Origin: G965230615 sp965230615 | GTDB taxonomy: Bacteria > Pseudomonadota > Gammaproteobacteria > HTCC5015 | DNA length: 64,000 nt | Direction of reading: 5' to 3' | Assembly: GCA_965230615.1 (NCBI GenBank) | Contig: OZ246012.1 | Coordinates: forward strand, 2,232,001 to 2,296,000 | Shown: positions 23,060-31,229 of the stretch, in pieces | How positions within the stretch are numbered: position 1 is the first letter of the stretch | How the letters are laid out: every line of letters starts with the position of its first letter | Made by a program: the position numbers and the translations under genes | Notes under the pieces: generated by a model | Told to the model about the DNA's origin: nothing | Database searches by the model: none | Seen by the model: only the letters and a program-made list of their open reading frames with translations

Positions 23060-25255
23060 ATGACCTATAAAACACGATTTAACTTTACTCACAATACCAT
23101 CCTGGCACTGGCCTTTACACTATTGCTACCGAGCAGTGGTATTGCTGCTGTCGATGACACTAAAAATAAGCAGCGTTCTGAGGTGATCCGGCCATTGGGG
23201 GCAAAGCCTGCGCATAGCAAGACCGCATTGAATGTCATAAAAATGCTCGATAAGCACCACTATCTTGATATTGACTTTGATGATGATGCCGCCGAGGATA
23301 TTTTAGATCAGTACATAGAGTCATTAGACCCATCACGTAGCCATTTTCGAGCCTCTGATATCAAATCTTTTAAACGCCAGCAAAAGAAACTCGACGATGA
23401 CCTTCGCCGGGGCCAACTTAAACTGGCTTTTACGGTATACAATCGTTTCCATGAGCGTCGTATGGAACGCTTCGACTACCTGCTCAAAGATATCGAAGGC
23501 AAAATCAAAAGCCTGGATTTCACACGTGAAGAAAACATCCTGATTGATCGCGAGAATGCGCCCTGGGCCAGCAACAAGAGCGAGAGCCTTGACCTATGGC
23601 GCAAGCTACTCAAAAATGACGTGCTTAACCTTGTGCTTTCTGAAGAGCCACAAGAAAAAATCATTGAAAAATTAGAAAAACGCTACACCAACCAAAAGCA
23701 TCAACTCGAACAGATCAACGCAGATGATGTCTTTAGCTATTTTATGACAGCGGTCACGCATACTTACGACCCGCATACCGACTATATGCCACCGCGTGAT
23801 TCAGAAAACTTCGAAATTCATATGCGCCTCTCTCTGGAAGGTATTGGTGCAATGCTGCAACGCGAAGAAGAGTACATCAAAATTCATAAACTGATCGCGG
23901 GTGGTCCTGCGCATAAGAGCAAACAAATCAAACCCTCTGCCCGCATCGTTGCCGTTGGTCAGGGCGATAAAGGTGAAATGGTTGATGTCGTTGGCTGGCG
24001 TCTCGATGAAGTTGTTGATTTAATCCGTGGCCCTAAAGGCACTGTTGTTAAGTTAACGCTTATTCCCGCCAACAGCTCTGATGAATCCAAAACCAAAATT
24101 GTTACCTTGGTGCGCGATACCATCAACTTAGAAGAGCAATCTGCTCAGAAAGAAATTATTGAGATCGAGCGCAATGATAGAACCTATAAAGTTGGCATTA
24201 TCGAATTACCAACCTTCTATGCTGATTTTCGCGCCTACTGGTCACGCGATCCTAACTTGCGGAAAAGCTCCCGCGATGTTGAGCGCCTTATTAATGAATT
24301 AAAAGATGAAAACATCGATGCGCTGATACTTGACCTGCGCAACAATGGTGGTGGCTCTTTAACCGAAGCCAATGACTTAACTGGCTTATTTATTCCACGT
24401 GGCCCGACGGTGCAAACGCGTAACGCCAATGGCTTAACGCGCTTAGAATATGATAAAAACCCCAAAGTTGCCTATAACGGACCACTTGCTGTACTGGTCA
24501 ATCGCTTGAGTGCCTCTGCTTCTGAAATTTTAGCAGGCGCGATTCAAGACTATGGTCGCGGCATTGTGATTGGCGGGCAAACCTTTGGCAAAGGCACCGT
24601 GCAAAGCATTACACCTTTGGAGCCAGATCCAGGCCAATTGAAATTCACTCAATCCAAGTTTTATCGTGTCTCAGGCGATAGTACACAGTCTCGCGGTGTT
24701 ATACCGGACATTCATTTCCCGGTGTTATTTGATACCGAAGAAATTGGCGAGAATGCTCTACCCAATGCACTTAACTGGGATCAAATCAGACCCGCTTCTT
24801 TTGATAAAGTCGCCAGCTTAAAATCTATATTGCCTAAACTGCAACACCAGCATTTAGAACGTATTAGCAAACACCCTGACTTTGCCTTCTTACATGAGCG
24901 CGTTGAATTTTTAACTGAAACACGCGATAAAGATTATCTATCGCTTAATGAAGCAGAGCGTAAAAAAGAACGCTCAGACTCAGAGCAACGCTTACTCAAT
25001 ATGGAAAACAAACGCCGATTGGCTAAAAACCTGCCTGTACTCAAAACGTATGAAGAGTATGAAGAACAGCAGGAAGATGAAGACGAAGGCGTGATTGGTC
25101 ATGTTGACGAAGAAGATAGCGACGCTGCACAAGGCAATGAAGAGCTTGCTAAAGCAGATGAAATCGATAAACCCAGCGATAGCTTATTAAAAGAAGCTGG
25201 CCACATCTTACTCGATTGGCGCAAATTAGAAGCGAAAAAATTTGCCGCACACTAA
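23060..25255 (+). CDS. prc: Tail-specific (C-terminal processing) periplasmic protease
   Basis: The ATG at 23060 gives 731 aa, normal for Prc. A signal peptide ends near residue 31 (SSGIAA). The protease has a long N-terminal helical region, a PDZ domain (about 240-330, with RLSLEGIGAMLQREEEYIKI ahead of it) and the S41 catalytic part. The Ser is in NRLSASASEILAG and the Lys in GGQTFGKGTVQS. A C-terminal acidic domain (Glu/Asp-rich about 670-715) follows. It degrades proteins by their C-terminal tails and affects murein hydrolases. A terminator follows at once. Confidence 0.93.
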   Translation: MTYKTRFNFTHNTILALAFTLLLPSSGIAAVDDTKNKQRSEVIRPLGAKPAHSKTALNVIKMLDKHHYLDIDFDDDAAEDILDQYIESLDPSRSHFRASDIKSFKRQQKKLDDDLRRGQLKLAFTVYNRFHERRMERFDYLLKDIEGKIKSLDFTREENILIDRENAPWASNKSESLDLWRKLLKNDVLNLVLSEEPQEKIIEKLEKRYTNQKHQLEQINADDVFSYFMTAVTHTYDPHTDYMPPRDSENFEIHMRLSLEGIGAMLQREEEYIKIHKLIAGGPAHKSKQIKPSARIVAVGQGDKGEMVDVVGWRLDEVVDLIRGPKGTVVKLTLIPANSSDESKTKIVTLVRDTINLEEQSAQKEIIEIERNDRTYKVGIIELPTFYADFRAYWSRDPNLRKSSRDVERLINELKDENIDALILDLRNNGGGSLTEANDLTGLFIPRGPTVQTRNANGLTRLEYDKNPKVAYNGPLAVLVNRLSASASEILAGAIQDYGRGIVIGGQTFGKGTVQSITPLEPDPGQLKFTQSKFYRVSGDSTQSRGVIPDIHFPVLFDTEEIGENALPNALNWDQIRPASFDKVASLKSILPKLQHQHLERISKHPDFAFLHERVEFLTETRDKDYLSLNEAERKKERSDSEQRLLNMENKRRLAKNLPVLKTYEEYEEQQEDEDEGVIGHVDEEDSDAAQGNEELAKADEIDKPSDSLLKEAGHILLDWRKLEAKKFAAH

Positions 25256-25277
25256 GCATTAACAACTGCTTAACCAT

Positions 25278-25310
25278 AAAAAAGCCTCGCTTTATCGCGG
25301 GGCTTTTTTA
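25278..25310. terminator. Bidirectional terminator between prc and class D beta-lactamase
   Basis: AAAAAAGCC...GGCTTTTTT with arms GCCTCGC and GCGGGGC forms a short stable hairpin. Both flanks are A/T runs, so it serves the convergent genes on both sides. Confidence 0.85.
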
Positions 25311-25347
25311 TTAGCGATATCTCATACCCTGCAAACGCGATAGCATG

Positions 25348-26130
25348 CTAGAGAATGCCTTTGAGCTTAAACGCCTCATGCGCAATAGACTTGCGCAATG
25401 GCAAATCACTCTGGTTTTGCACTTTCATATAATGCGCAAACAACCAAACGTTATTTTCACGCTGCACATAACCAACATACCAGCCATGTTCGCCCTGCCA
25501 ACCGGTTTTCGACCATATCTGATAATTGGTCGACGCTTCCGACAGCATTATTTCTTTCAGCACTCGCAGGCTGCTGGTTTTAACAGGCAACTGCTCAAGA
25601 TAAACTTTACGTAAAAAAGCAATTTGCTGACTAACCGAGATACGTAAATCGCCCTTTAACCAAAAATCCGTTACTTGCTCACCTGTTTTTGCGTTGCCAT
25701 AATCAAACGCCTGCAAATATTGACGATATTGTTGATGACTGATGTGGCGCGCAAACGTCTGATAGCACCAAACACAGGAATACGCAAACGCGGTGGCAAG
25801 CGTTTGATCTTTATTCCAGGGCGCATACGTTCTTTGCACACCATCCCAGGGAATGTTAACCGTCTGATCTTTAATGATGCCTTCTTCCAAGGCAATCAAG
25901 GTATGGGCAATCTTAAAGGTTGATGCCGGAATATAGGCATTATCAATTTCCCCGGCATTATGCATGTATTTTTCCTTACCCTCTAAAGAGACAATCATCA
26001 AAACACCCTCAACATCTTGCGCTTTATAAAGCGCAGCGATATCAGCATCTGGTTGATAAGTTGCCAAACTTGGCGATAGTGGCAACAACAGCACTAGACC
26101 CAGCAGCTCCCGTAAAATTTTCTTCAGCAT
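25348..26130 (-). CDS. Class D (OXA-type) beta-lactamase
   Basis: The ATG at 26130 gives 260 aa; the longer frame begins at TTG. A Sec signal peptide ends near residue 23. All class D landmarks are present at standard positions: S70-T-F-K73 (PASTFKIAH), S118-C-V (AYSCVWCYQ), Y144-G-N (FDYGNAKTG), the W near 157 (TDFWLKGD) and K-T-G near 208-210 (WSKTGWQG). Lys73 would be carbamylated in a working enzyme. It is a periplasmic beta-lactam hydrolase; spectrum cannot be judged from motifs. The gene sits in a chromosomal context without flanking mobile elements, so it looks intrinsic, and it is convergent with prc. Confidence 0.9.
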   Translation of the reverse strand: MLKKILRELLGLVLLLPLSPSLATYQPDADIAALYKAQDVEGVLMIVSLEGKEKYMHNAGEIDNAYIPASTFKIAHTLIALEEGIIKDQTVNIPWDGVQRTYAPWNKDQTLATAFAYSCVWCYQTFARHISHQQYRQYLQAFDYGNAKTGEQVTDFWLKGDLRISVSQQIAFLRKVYLEQLPVKTSSLRVLKEIMLSEASTNYQIWSKTGWQGEHGWYVGYVQRENNVWLFAHYMKVQNQSDLPLRKSIAHEAFKLKGIL

Positions 26131-26304
26131 AACAAACAAACTCTTTATGAATTATTCATTTCATTTAATGCAATTTACCCAAAATACCTATGAGCTGTAA
26201 TAAGAATGAAAAGCACCAAGACTAGCCTCGGTCACCGGCTCAACATTGATTTCAAAAAACGCTGCTTTTTTTCTTATCAACAATTCACGAGAAGGAACTT
26301 AACC

Positions 26305-27411
26305 ATGTATCTTTTCAGAACAGTAAAATCACTAACAAGTATAATTGCTATTATAATAATGAGCTTATATTCTTTACAAGTCAATGCACAAACAGGCTGC
26401 TGTCAAATACAAGGTCCCACAGCGTGTACATCACCTGTTACCGCCACACAATGTGAAACTATTGCCAACTCAGTGTCATTTCATGCAGGCGGTACATGCC
26501 GAATAAGTAGCGGCGTTTGTGGTGTACTGCAAGGCGTCATCAATGATCAAGGCGATGGTGTCAACAATGCAATTCCTGAAACCCAATTAGTCGCCTTACA
26601 AGGCAATCCTAATATTAACAATGGCCTTGATGCCGGTGAAGCTGTTGCACTCATTGATCAGGTATTACAATCCAATGGGATCGATCCCACTAACGAACCT
26701 GGCTTGCCAGAAGCGATACAAGCCTTGCAACAAGCCATCACTAATCCACTTGATGAGAACGGCAATCCACAACCGGACCCACAAAATCAAGTTTCGATGG
26801 CTGAACTCGTTGATATCGAACTCGTTGAGTTACAACTGCAAAGTGTAGAACCCATTAACCCATCACAACCTTTACCTGTTCTGAGCATACCAACTGCTGA
26901 AGGACCACAACCATTAGCATTTGACTTTCGCCAGACCTTTCAAGATGAGTTAGCAGAACCTGGTATTCCAACATTCGTCTTCACTGATATGTTTCAGGTT
27001 GATATGCTAACCGATGACCCGAACTTACCACCTGGCTTTGTCTCAGATAATCAGGTTGCCGTAAAAATTTGGACATGGATGTTTGTCCTCAAAAAAATCA
27101 CTGAGACAATTACCGAAACTGTTCAACGCGTTGTCGTGATCCACGGCGACAAATCTGTTGTAGTCGAAGAAGAAGTTGAAACAACCGTCGTCCGCTGGGT
27201 ATTCGTGCAAGTCCACTCTCATCCAATGATAGATTTAGATGATCCAGTGCCTGGCCCTAGCGGTATTCCGACAACCGGCTTTACCAGCGAGCTGGCTATT
27301 ACGGCACGCGCTAGCGAGAAGGTTCCAATGCTACCACTGGCTGGCTTATTAGCATTTGCTTTTGTAATTATCGGTATTGCAATAAACACCGCAAAGCGAA
27401 GAGCCGCTTAG
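26305..27411 (+). CDS. Surface protein with IPTL-CTERM-like C-terminal sorting signal
   Basis: The ATG at 26305 follows GAAGGAAC; it gives 368 aa with a Sec signal peptide (to QVNA, about residue 27). A Cys-rich beginning (TGCCQIQGPTACTSPVTATQC, GTCRISSGVC) precedes a region with an EF-hand-like DQGDGVNN segment and a long beta-rich part. The C-terminus is a tripartite sorting tail: VPMLPLAG, a hydrophobic helix and basic NTAKRRAA. This resembles IPTLxxWG/IPTL-CTERM proteins processed by exosortase H. The neighbouring subtilase ends in a similar tail (IPMLPLW). Its function is unknown. Confidence 0.72.
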   Translation: MYLFRTVKSLTSIIAIIIMSLYSLQVNAQTGCCQIQGPTACTSPVTATQCETIANSVSFHAGGTCRISSGVCGVLQGVINDQGDGVNNAIPETQLVALQGNPNINNGLDAGEAVALIDQVLQSNGIDPTNEPGLPEAIQALQQAITNPLDENGNPQPDPQNQVSMAELVDIELVELQLQSVEPINPSQPLPVLSIPTAEGPQPLAFDFRQTFQDELAEPGIPTFVFTDMFQVDMLTDDPNLPPGFVSDNQVAVKIWTWMFVLKKITETITETVQRVVVIHGDKSVVVEEEVETTVVRWVFVQVHSHPMIDLDDPVPGPSGIPTTGFTSELAITARASEKVPMLPLAGLLAFAFVIIGIAINTAKRRAA

Positions 27412-27444
27412 TTCAATAAGTTTTTATCGTTGACTTTTGTTAGT

Positions 27445-27482
27445 AAACGCCTGATTAGCAGCTGCTTAATCAGGCGTTTTCT
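27445..27482 (+). terminator. Rho-independent terminator
   Basis: AAACGCCTGATTA and TTAATCAGGCGTTTT form a 13-bp stem followed by a T run, about 35 bp after the stop of the surface-protein gene. Confidence 0.88.
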
Positions 27483-27577
27483 CTTTTGGCATTGAGTGAC
27501 GATAATAACCCGTACAACTACTATTCAAATTCTAATAGTCTATACAGCGCTAGCATATTTGAAAAGGAGAGTCTTTT

Positions 27578-27625
27578 ATGAAACCCGCAATCGATAGGTG
27601 TAAGGCTTCGTTTAACAACCTTTAA
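27578..27625 (+). CDS. Possible 15-codon leader ORF
   Basis: ATG at 27578 is preceded by a strong AAAAGGAGAG site at 7-nt spacing, and the frame ends at TAA 27623-27625. It encodes 15 residues (MKPAIDRCKASFNNL), 75 bp before the subtilase gene. The excellent ribosome site on such a short frame is the only evidence; it may be a leader peptide or a remnant. Confidence 0.25.
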   Translation: MKPAIDRCKASFNNL

Positions 27626-27699
27626 TAAAAGCGTAATCAGTACGTCACTACAACGACTAAATAATAGCAGCTCATTATTCATACTAATAAGCATGCTCT

Positions 27700-29487
27700 A
27701 TGAAACGCCTGAATACACTCGCCTTTATTTTATGTAGCCTTTGCTTCTATTTCACAAACACCAACGCCCAATCGAGCGAGTTTCAACAAACCAATGAGCT
27801 TAATGCCTTGTTATTCGAAAAGGCTGGCGAACATTCCACTCTCAGTCAACAACGCTACGTCGCGACAGAGTTGATTATTTTTTTTGAAGAAGATACTCGC
27901 CCTCATGCACAAGACTATTCGAAGCAACAGCTGATCGATGCATTTGCCTTATCAGACATTGAGCTTATGCGTGACTATTCTCGATTGCCAATGTCGCTGA
28001 TTAAAGCGCATACTCACTCAGCACTGCTGACATTACTGCAAAACCCACGTATCAAAGCAATTTATCGTAATGAACCTTTGCAACTGCATCTCAATCAAAG
28101 CCTGGCATTAATTAACAGTGAGCCATTGCATACCTCTGATATGCAAGGTAATGGCAGTACCATTGCTATTCTCGACTCTGGTGTCGATCACACACAATCT
28201 GCCTTTGGCAATTGTTCTGCACCAGGCATACCGGCAAGTTGCCGTGTCAGTGTATCACTCGATATCGCGGCAGATGATGGCTCACTCGACAGCAATGGTC
28301 ATGGTAGCCATGTTGCTGCTATCGCTGCTGCAACCGCGCCAGGCGCAAAAATAGTTGCTCTCGATATTATAAGTCCCGATGGTAGTCTGATGACCGCTGA
28401 TGTTATCGCCGGTATTGACTGGAGCATCGCTAATCAAGCCGCTTATAATATCAAGGCTATTAATCTAAGCTTAGGCAGCACCACAACATTTACCAGCCCT
28501 TGCAATAACTTTAATCCTTTTAGTATTCCTGTGGCGAATGCCAGAGCAGCCGGCATTGTTGTACTTGCCTCTAGCGGTAATCAAGCTGATAGCAATGGCA
28601 TGTCGATACCCGCCTGTACACCGGAGGTTATCTCCGTGGGTGCTGTTTATGATGCGAATGTCGGTGGGCTCTCTTGGGGCGTTTGTCAGGATAATACAAC
28701 GGCAGCTGATCAAATAGGTTGTTTCTCAAATAGCGCAAGCTTTTTGGATTTACTCGCGCCGGGTGCTTTAATTACGGCAACAGGCAGCACCTTAGGTGGC
28801 ACTTCACAAGCGGCACCACATGCCAGTGGCACTATTGCTATATTAGCGTCCGCTTATCCGAATGCCAGCGTGGCTGCATTAGAGCAGCAGCTGCTACGCA
28901 GTACAACACAGATTACTGACCCAAGAAACAGCGTCACTACACCTCGCCTTTCCTTGCCAGAAGCGTTAGGCGCAGTCAATAATGATTTTGCTAACGCTAT
29001 TCCATTAAATGCTAACGTGCCTACTAGCCAAACCAGACAAATGCATAATATCGATGCAGATAAACAAAGTGGTGAGCCTGATCATGCCGGTATTGCTGGT
29101 GGGGCTTCGCTCTGGTGGGCATTAACGCCTGAAACCAACGCAACGGTATGTCTGAACACACAAGGCAGTACCGTCGATACAGTTTTAGCCGTATATACTG
29201 GCGTTTCAATACTGTCATTACAAGAAGTGCTCAGCAATAATGACGCGAATAGCGGTACTTATAGTCAACTGTGTTTTCAAGCCGATGCCAAGCAACAATA
29301 TTTTATTGTTGTTGATAGCCTTGCTGCCACAAGGGGGAACATTATGTTACAACTTGATATTAGCGCAGCAATGATTGCCGCCCAAATTCCTATGCTGCCT
29401 TTATGGGCCGCATATCTGCTAGCCATTTGCCTGATGGGTATTGCGGTACTTGTTAAATTTCCTGGTATCAGGCCTTTGCATTCCTAA
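27700..29487 (+). CDS. Subtilisin-family (S8) secreted protease with IPTL-CTERM-like tail
   Basis: The 595-aa protein has a signal peptide (to TNA, about residue 23), a prodomain-like region and an S8 catalytic domain. Asp159 is in IAILDSGVDH, His201 in NGHGSHVAAIAA and Ser369 in GGTSQAAPHASG. After it, a beta-sandwich PPC-like domain (about 430-555, SLWWALTPETNATVCLNTQG) precedes the sorting tail IPMLPLWAAYLLAICLMGIA and a basic end. The tail matches the (I/V)PMLPL motif of the preceding surface protein, so both are likely processed by the same exosortase/sortase-like enzyme. Extracellular or cell-surface proteolysis is expected. Confidence 0.87.
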   Translation: MKRLNTLAFILCSLCFYFTNTNAQSSEFQQTNELNALLFEKAGEHSTLSQQRYVATELIIFFEEDTRPHAQDYSKQQLIDAFALSDIELMRDYSRLPMSLIKAHTHSALLTLLQNPRIKAIYRNEPLQLHLNQSLALINSEPLHTSDMQGNGSTIAILDSGVDHTQSAFGNCSAPGIPASCRVSVSLDIAADDGSLDSNGHGSHVAAIAAATAPGAKIVALDIISPDGSLMTADVIAGIDWSIANQAAYNIKAINLSLGSTTTFTSPCNNFNPFSIPVANARAAGIVVLASSGNQADSNGMSIPACTPEVISVGAVYDANVGGLSWGVCQDNTTAADQIGCFSNSASFLDLLAPGALITATGSTLGGTSQAAPHASGTIAILASAYPNASVAALEQQLLRSTTQITDPRNSVTTPRLSLPEALGAVNNDFANAIPLNANVPTSQTRQMHNIDADKQSGEPDHAGIAGGASLWWALTPETNATVCLNTQGSTVDTVLAVYTGVSILSLQEVLSNNDANSGTYSQLCFQADAKQQYFIVVDSLAATRGNIMLQLDISAAMIAAQIPMLPLWAAYLLAICLMGIAVLVKFPGIRPLHS

Positions 29488-29613
29488 AAGCTAAGACGCT
29501 CAAACTCAAAGTTTCGAATAAATCCATGAAACTCGAACATACTCTTGCTCGTGCAATCAGCAAGTGCATGTTAGCTTATACCGAACAATCTGCAAATAAG
29601 CTGGAGAATGATG

Positions 29614-30993
29614 ATGCGTTTTTATTGGGCTTTGATCGCTATAGTTAGCATAGCCGCCTGCAGTAGCGGTGGCGACAGTGCTTCACCTGAACCTGGTGGA
29701 GCAACAAACGCTGATCCAACTCAGCCGCTTTCTGTATTATCGCTGACAGAAGATAACACCTATATGGGGAGACAAATCGCTAATATTGTTGCCGAAGGTC
29801 ACGCTAATGATCCTTTCTGGAACGAGTATTGGGACTTTAATGCCAGAGAGGGATGGATATATGACACCCAACGTGAGATTGATGATGCCTGGCGCAATTT
29901 CGGCGGCATTCCATTTAAACCACAGCCTGATCTGTGCAAACAAGGCTACCAATCTCCTTTTGAAAATAGTGTAGATCGCCCACAAATTCAGTTATTGGGT
30001 AGCAATGTTATCGATTTGTCGCCAGGCATGCCGTATATCGAAGCAGGCTTTACCGCGATGGATAAGGACGGCCTGGATATTAGCAGCCAAGTCGTGGTCG
30101 AAGGTTTAAATCTGCTCGATACCAATACAGAAGGCAATTATTTACTCACCTATCATGTACAGGATGCCAATGGCGTTGCGGCCCAATCGCTTGGACGGAT
30201 GGTGCGTGTTTTTATCACTGAGCCTCAAATTGAAACACTCAGATTAAAACGTCAGTCAATTGCTCCAATGAACTATGTTACGGTACTGCCACCGAGTTAC
30301 GGTGATGCCGAAGATAATACTTATCCAGTTGTTATCCACTTTCATGGCTGGAGTGGCTCAGAAGACTTTGGTGAACTGGCAATACCGACATTAGGTGGCA
30401 CAGCCTTGGCAATTCAACAAACCGGTAGTCGACCCTGGCCGGGTGGTCCTGAATTTTTGGTTTTCCAACCACAACGTAGTCGCGTATTGTTTAGTGACAT
30501 TTTTGCCTCTTCAATCAATAACCCTAGCTTACGAGATGCTTGTGAAACACGGCGCTTCGTCGATTATGTCGTACAACACTATAAAGTTGACCCTAAACGA
30601 ATTTACTTTGTCGGTTTTAGCAATGGCGTATTAGCTGTCACTGAGTATTTACGTACCTTCAATGACCGTGCTTCGGCGGCATTATTATTAGCCGGTGCTG
30701 GCTGGCTTCAACCTATCTGTGACTTTGCGCATATTCCTTACTGGGCTCTAATGGGTAGCGGTGATGACAATGGTGAGCGCCCACAAGCACTCGCGCGCAT
30801 AACGCATGAGCAAAGTGCTTGCCCAGGTAATTTTCCTAAATCAAAATTTACCATGATCCCTGGTCTTGGTCACCTCTCAGCCCCTATGTTGAATAATAGC
30901 AATGTTGGTAATTGGGACCCTGATTTTGACCCTTATGATATAACCGTATGGGAGTGGCTATTACAGTTTGAGAATGACTGGTTAAACAATTAA
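29614..30993 (+). CDS. Lipoprotein esterase-like alpha/beta hydrolase with Ig-like domain
   Basis: Three in-frame ATGs (29608, 29611, 29614) follow GGAG; the last has the best spacing (459 aa). A lipoprotein signal with IAACSSGGD gives a lipid anchor at Cys about 17. Residues about 115-205 form a DUF5011-type Ig-like domain (VIDLSPGMPYIEAGFTAMDK). The C-terminal hydrolase has VIHFHGWSGS (oxyanion side), nucleophile Ser about 336 in VGFSNGVLA (GxSxG), an Asp in GSGDDNGE and a His in GLGHLSAP. It resembles LpqC/feruloyl-esterase or polymer-depolymerase-like enzymes. The substrate is unknown, perhaps an ester polymer or hemicellulose decoration given the GH26 neighbour. Confidence 0.8.
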   Translation: MRFYWALIAIVSIAACSSGGDSASPEPGGATNADPTQPLSVLSLTEDNTYMGRQIANIVAEGHANDPFWNEYWDFNAREGWIYDTQREIDDAWRNFGGIPFKPQPDLCKQGYQSPFENSVDRPQIQLLGSNVIDLSPGMPYIEAGFTAMDKDGLDISSQVVVEGLNLLDTNTEGNYLLTYHVQDANGVAAQSLGRMVRVFITEPQIETLRLKRQSIAPMNYVTVLPPSYGDAEDNTYPVVIHFHGWSGSEDFGELAIPTLGGTALAIQQTGSRPWPGGPEFLVFQPQRSRVLFSDIFASSINNPSLRDACETRRFVDYVVQHYKVDPKRIYFVGFSNGVLAVTEYLRTFNDRASAALLLAGAGWLQPICDFAHIPYWALMGSGDDNGERPQALARITHEQSACPGNFPKSKFTMIPGLGHLSAPMLNNSNVGNWDPDFDPYDITVWEWLLQFENDWLNN

Positions 30994-31151
30994 TTAAAAA
31001 TTACCTTTAATATTAACTTCTTCAAGCATCTGTAAAATAAAAAAGATCAACTTATTATGATCAGTCCTTTAAGCTCCTTTTGTTAAAAAAGGGAAGCTTC
31101 AAAACAATATAATTGTTTTCATAATGACTCTATGGCTATGATAAAAACAAT

Positions 31152-31181
31152 AAAAAAAGCGAGCCCTTTCGGGCTCGCCTC
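31152..31181. terminator. Rho-independent terminator
   Basis: AAAAAAGCGAGCCC and GGGCTCGC form a strong hairpin between the convergent esterase and di-haem oxidoreductase genes. The A-run side makes it a good terminator for the minus-strand gene. Confidence 0.8.
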
Positions 31182-31229
31182 TTCAGTCAATCATGCTTTA
31201 CCACAACTGAATTGCAGACTATCTGCATA

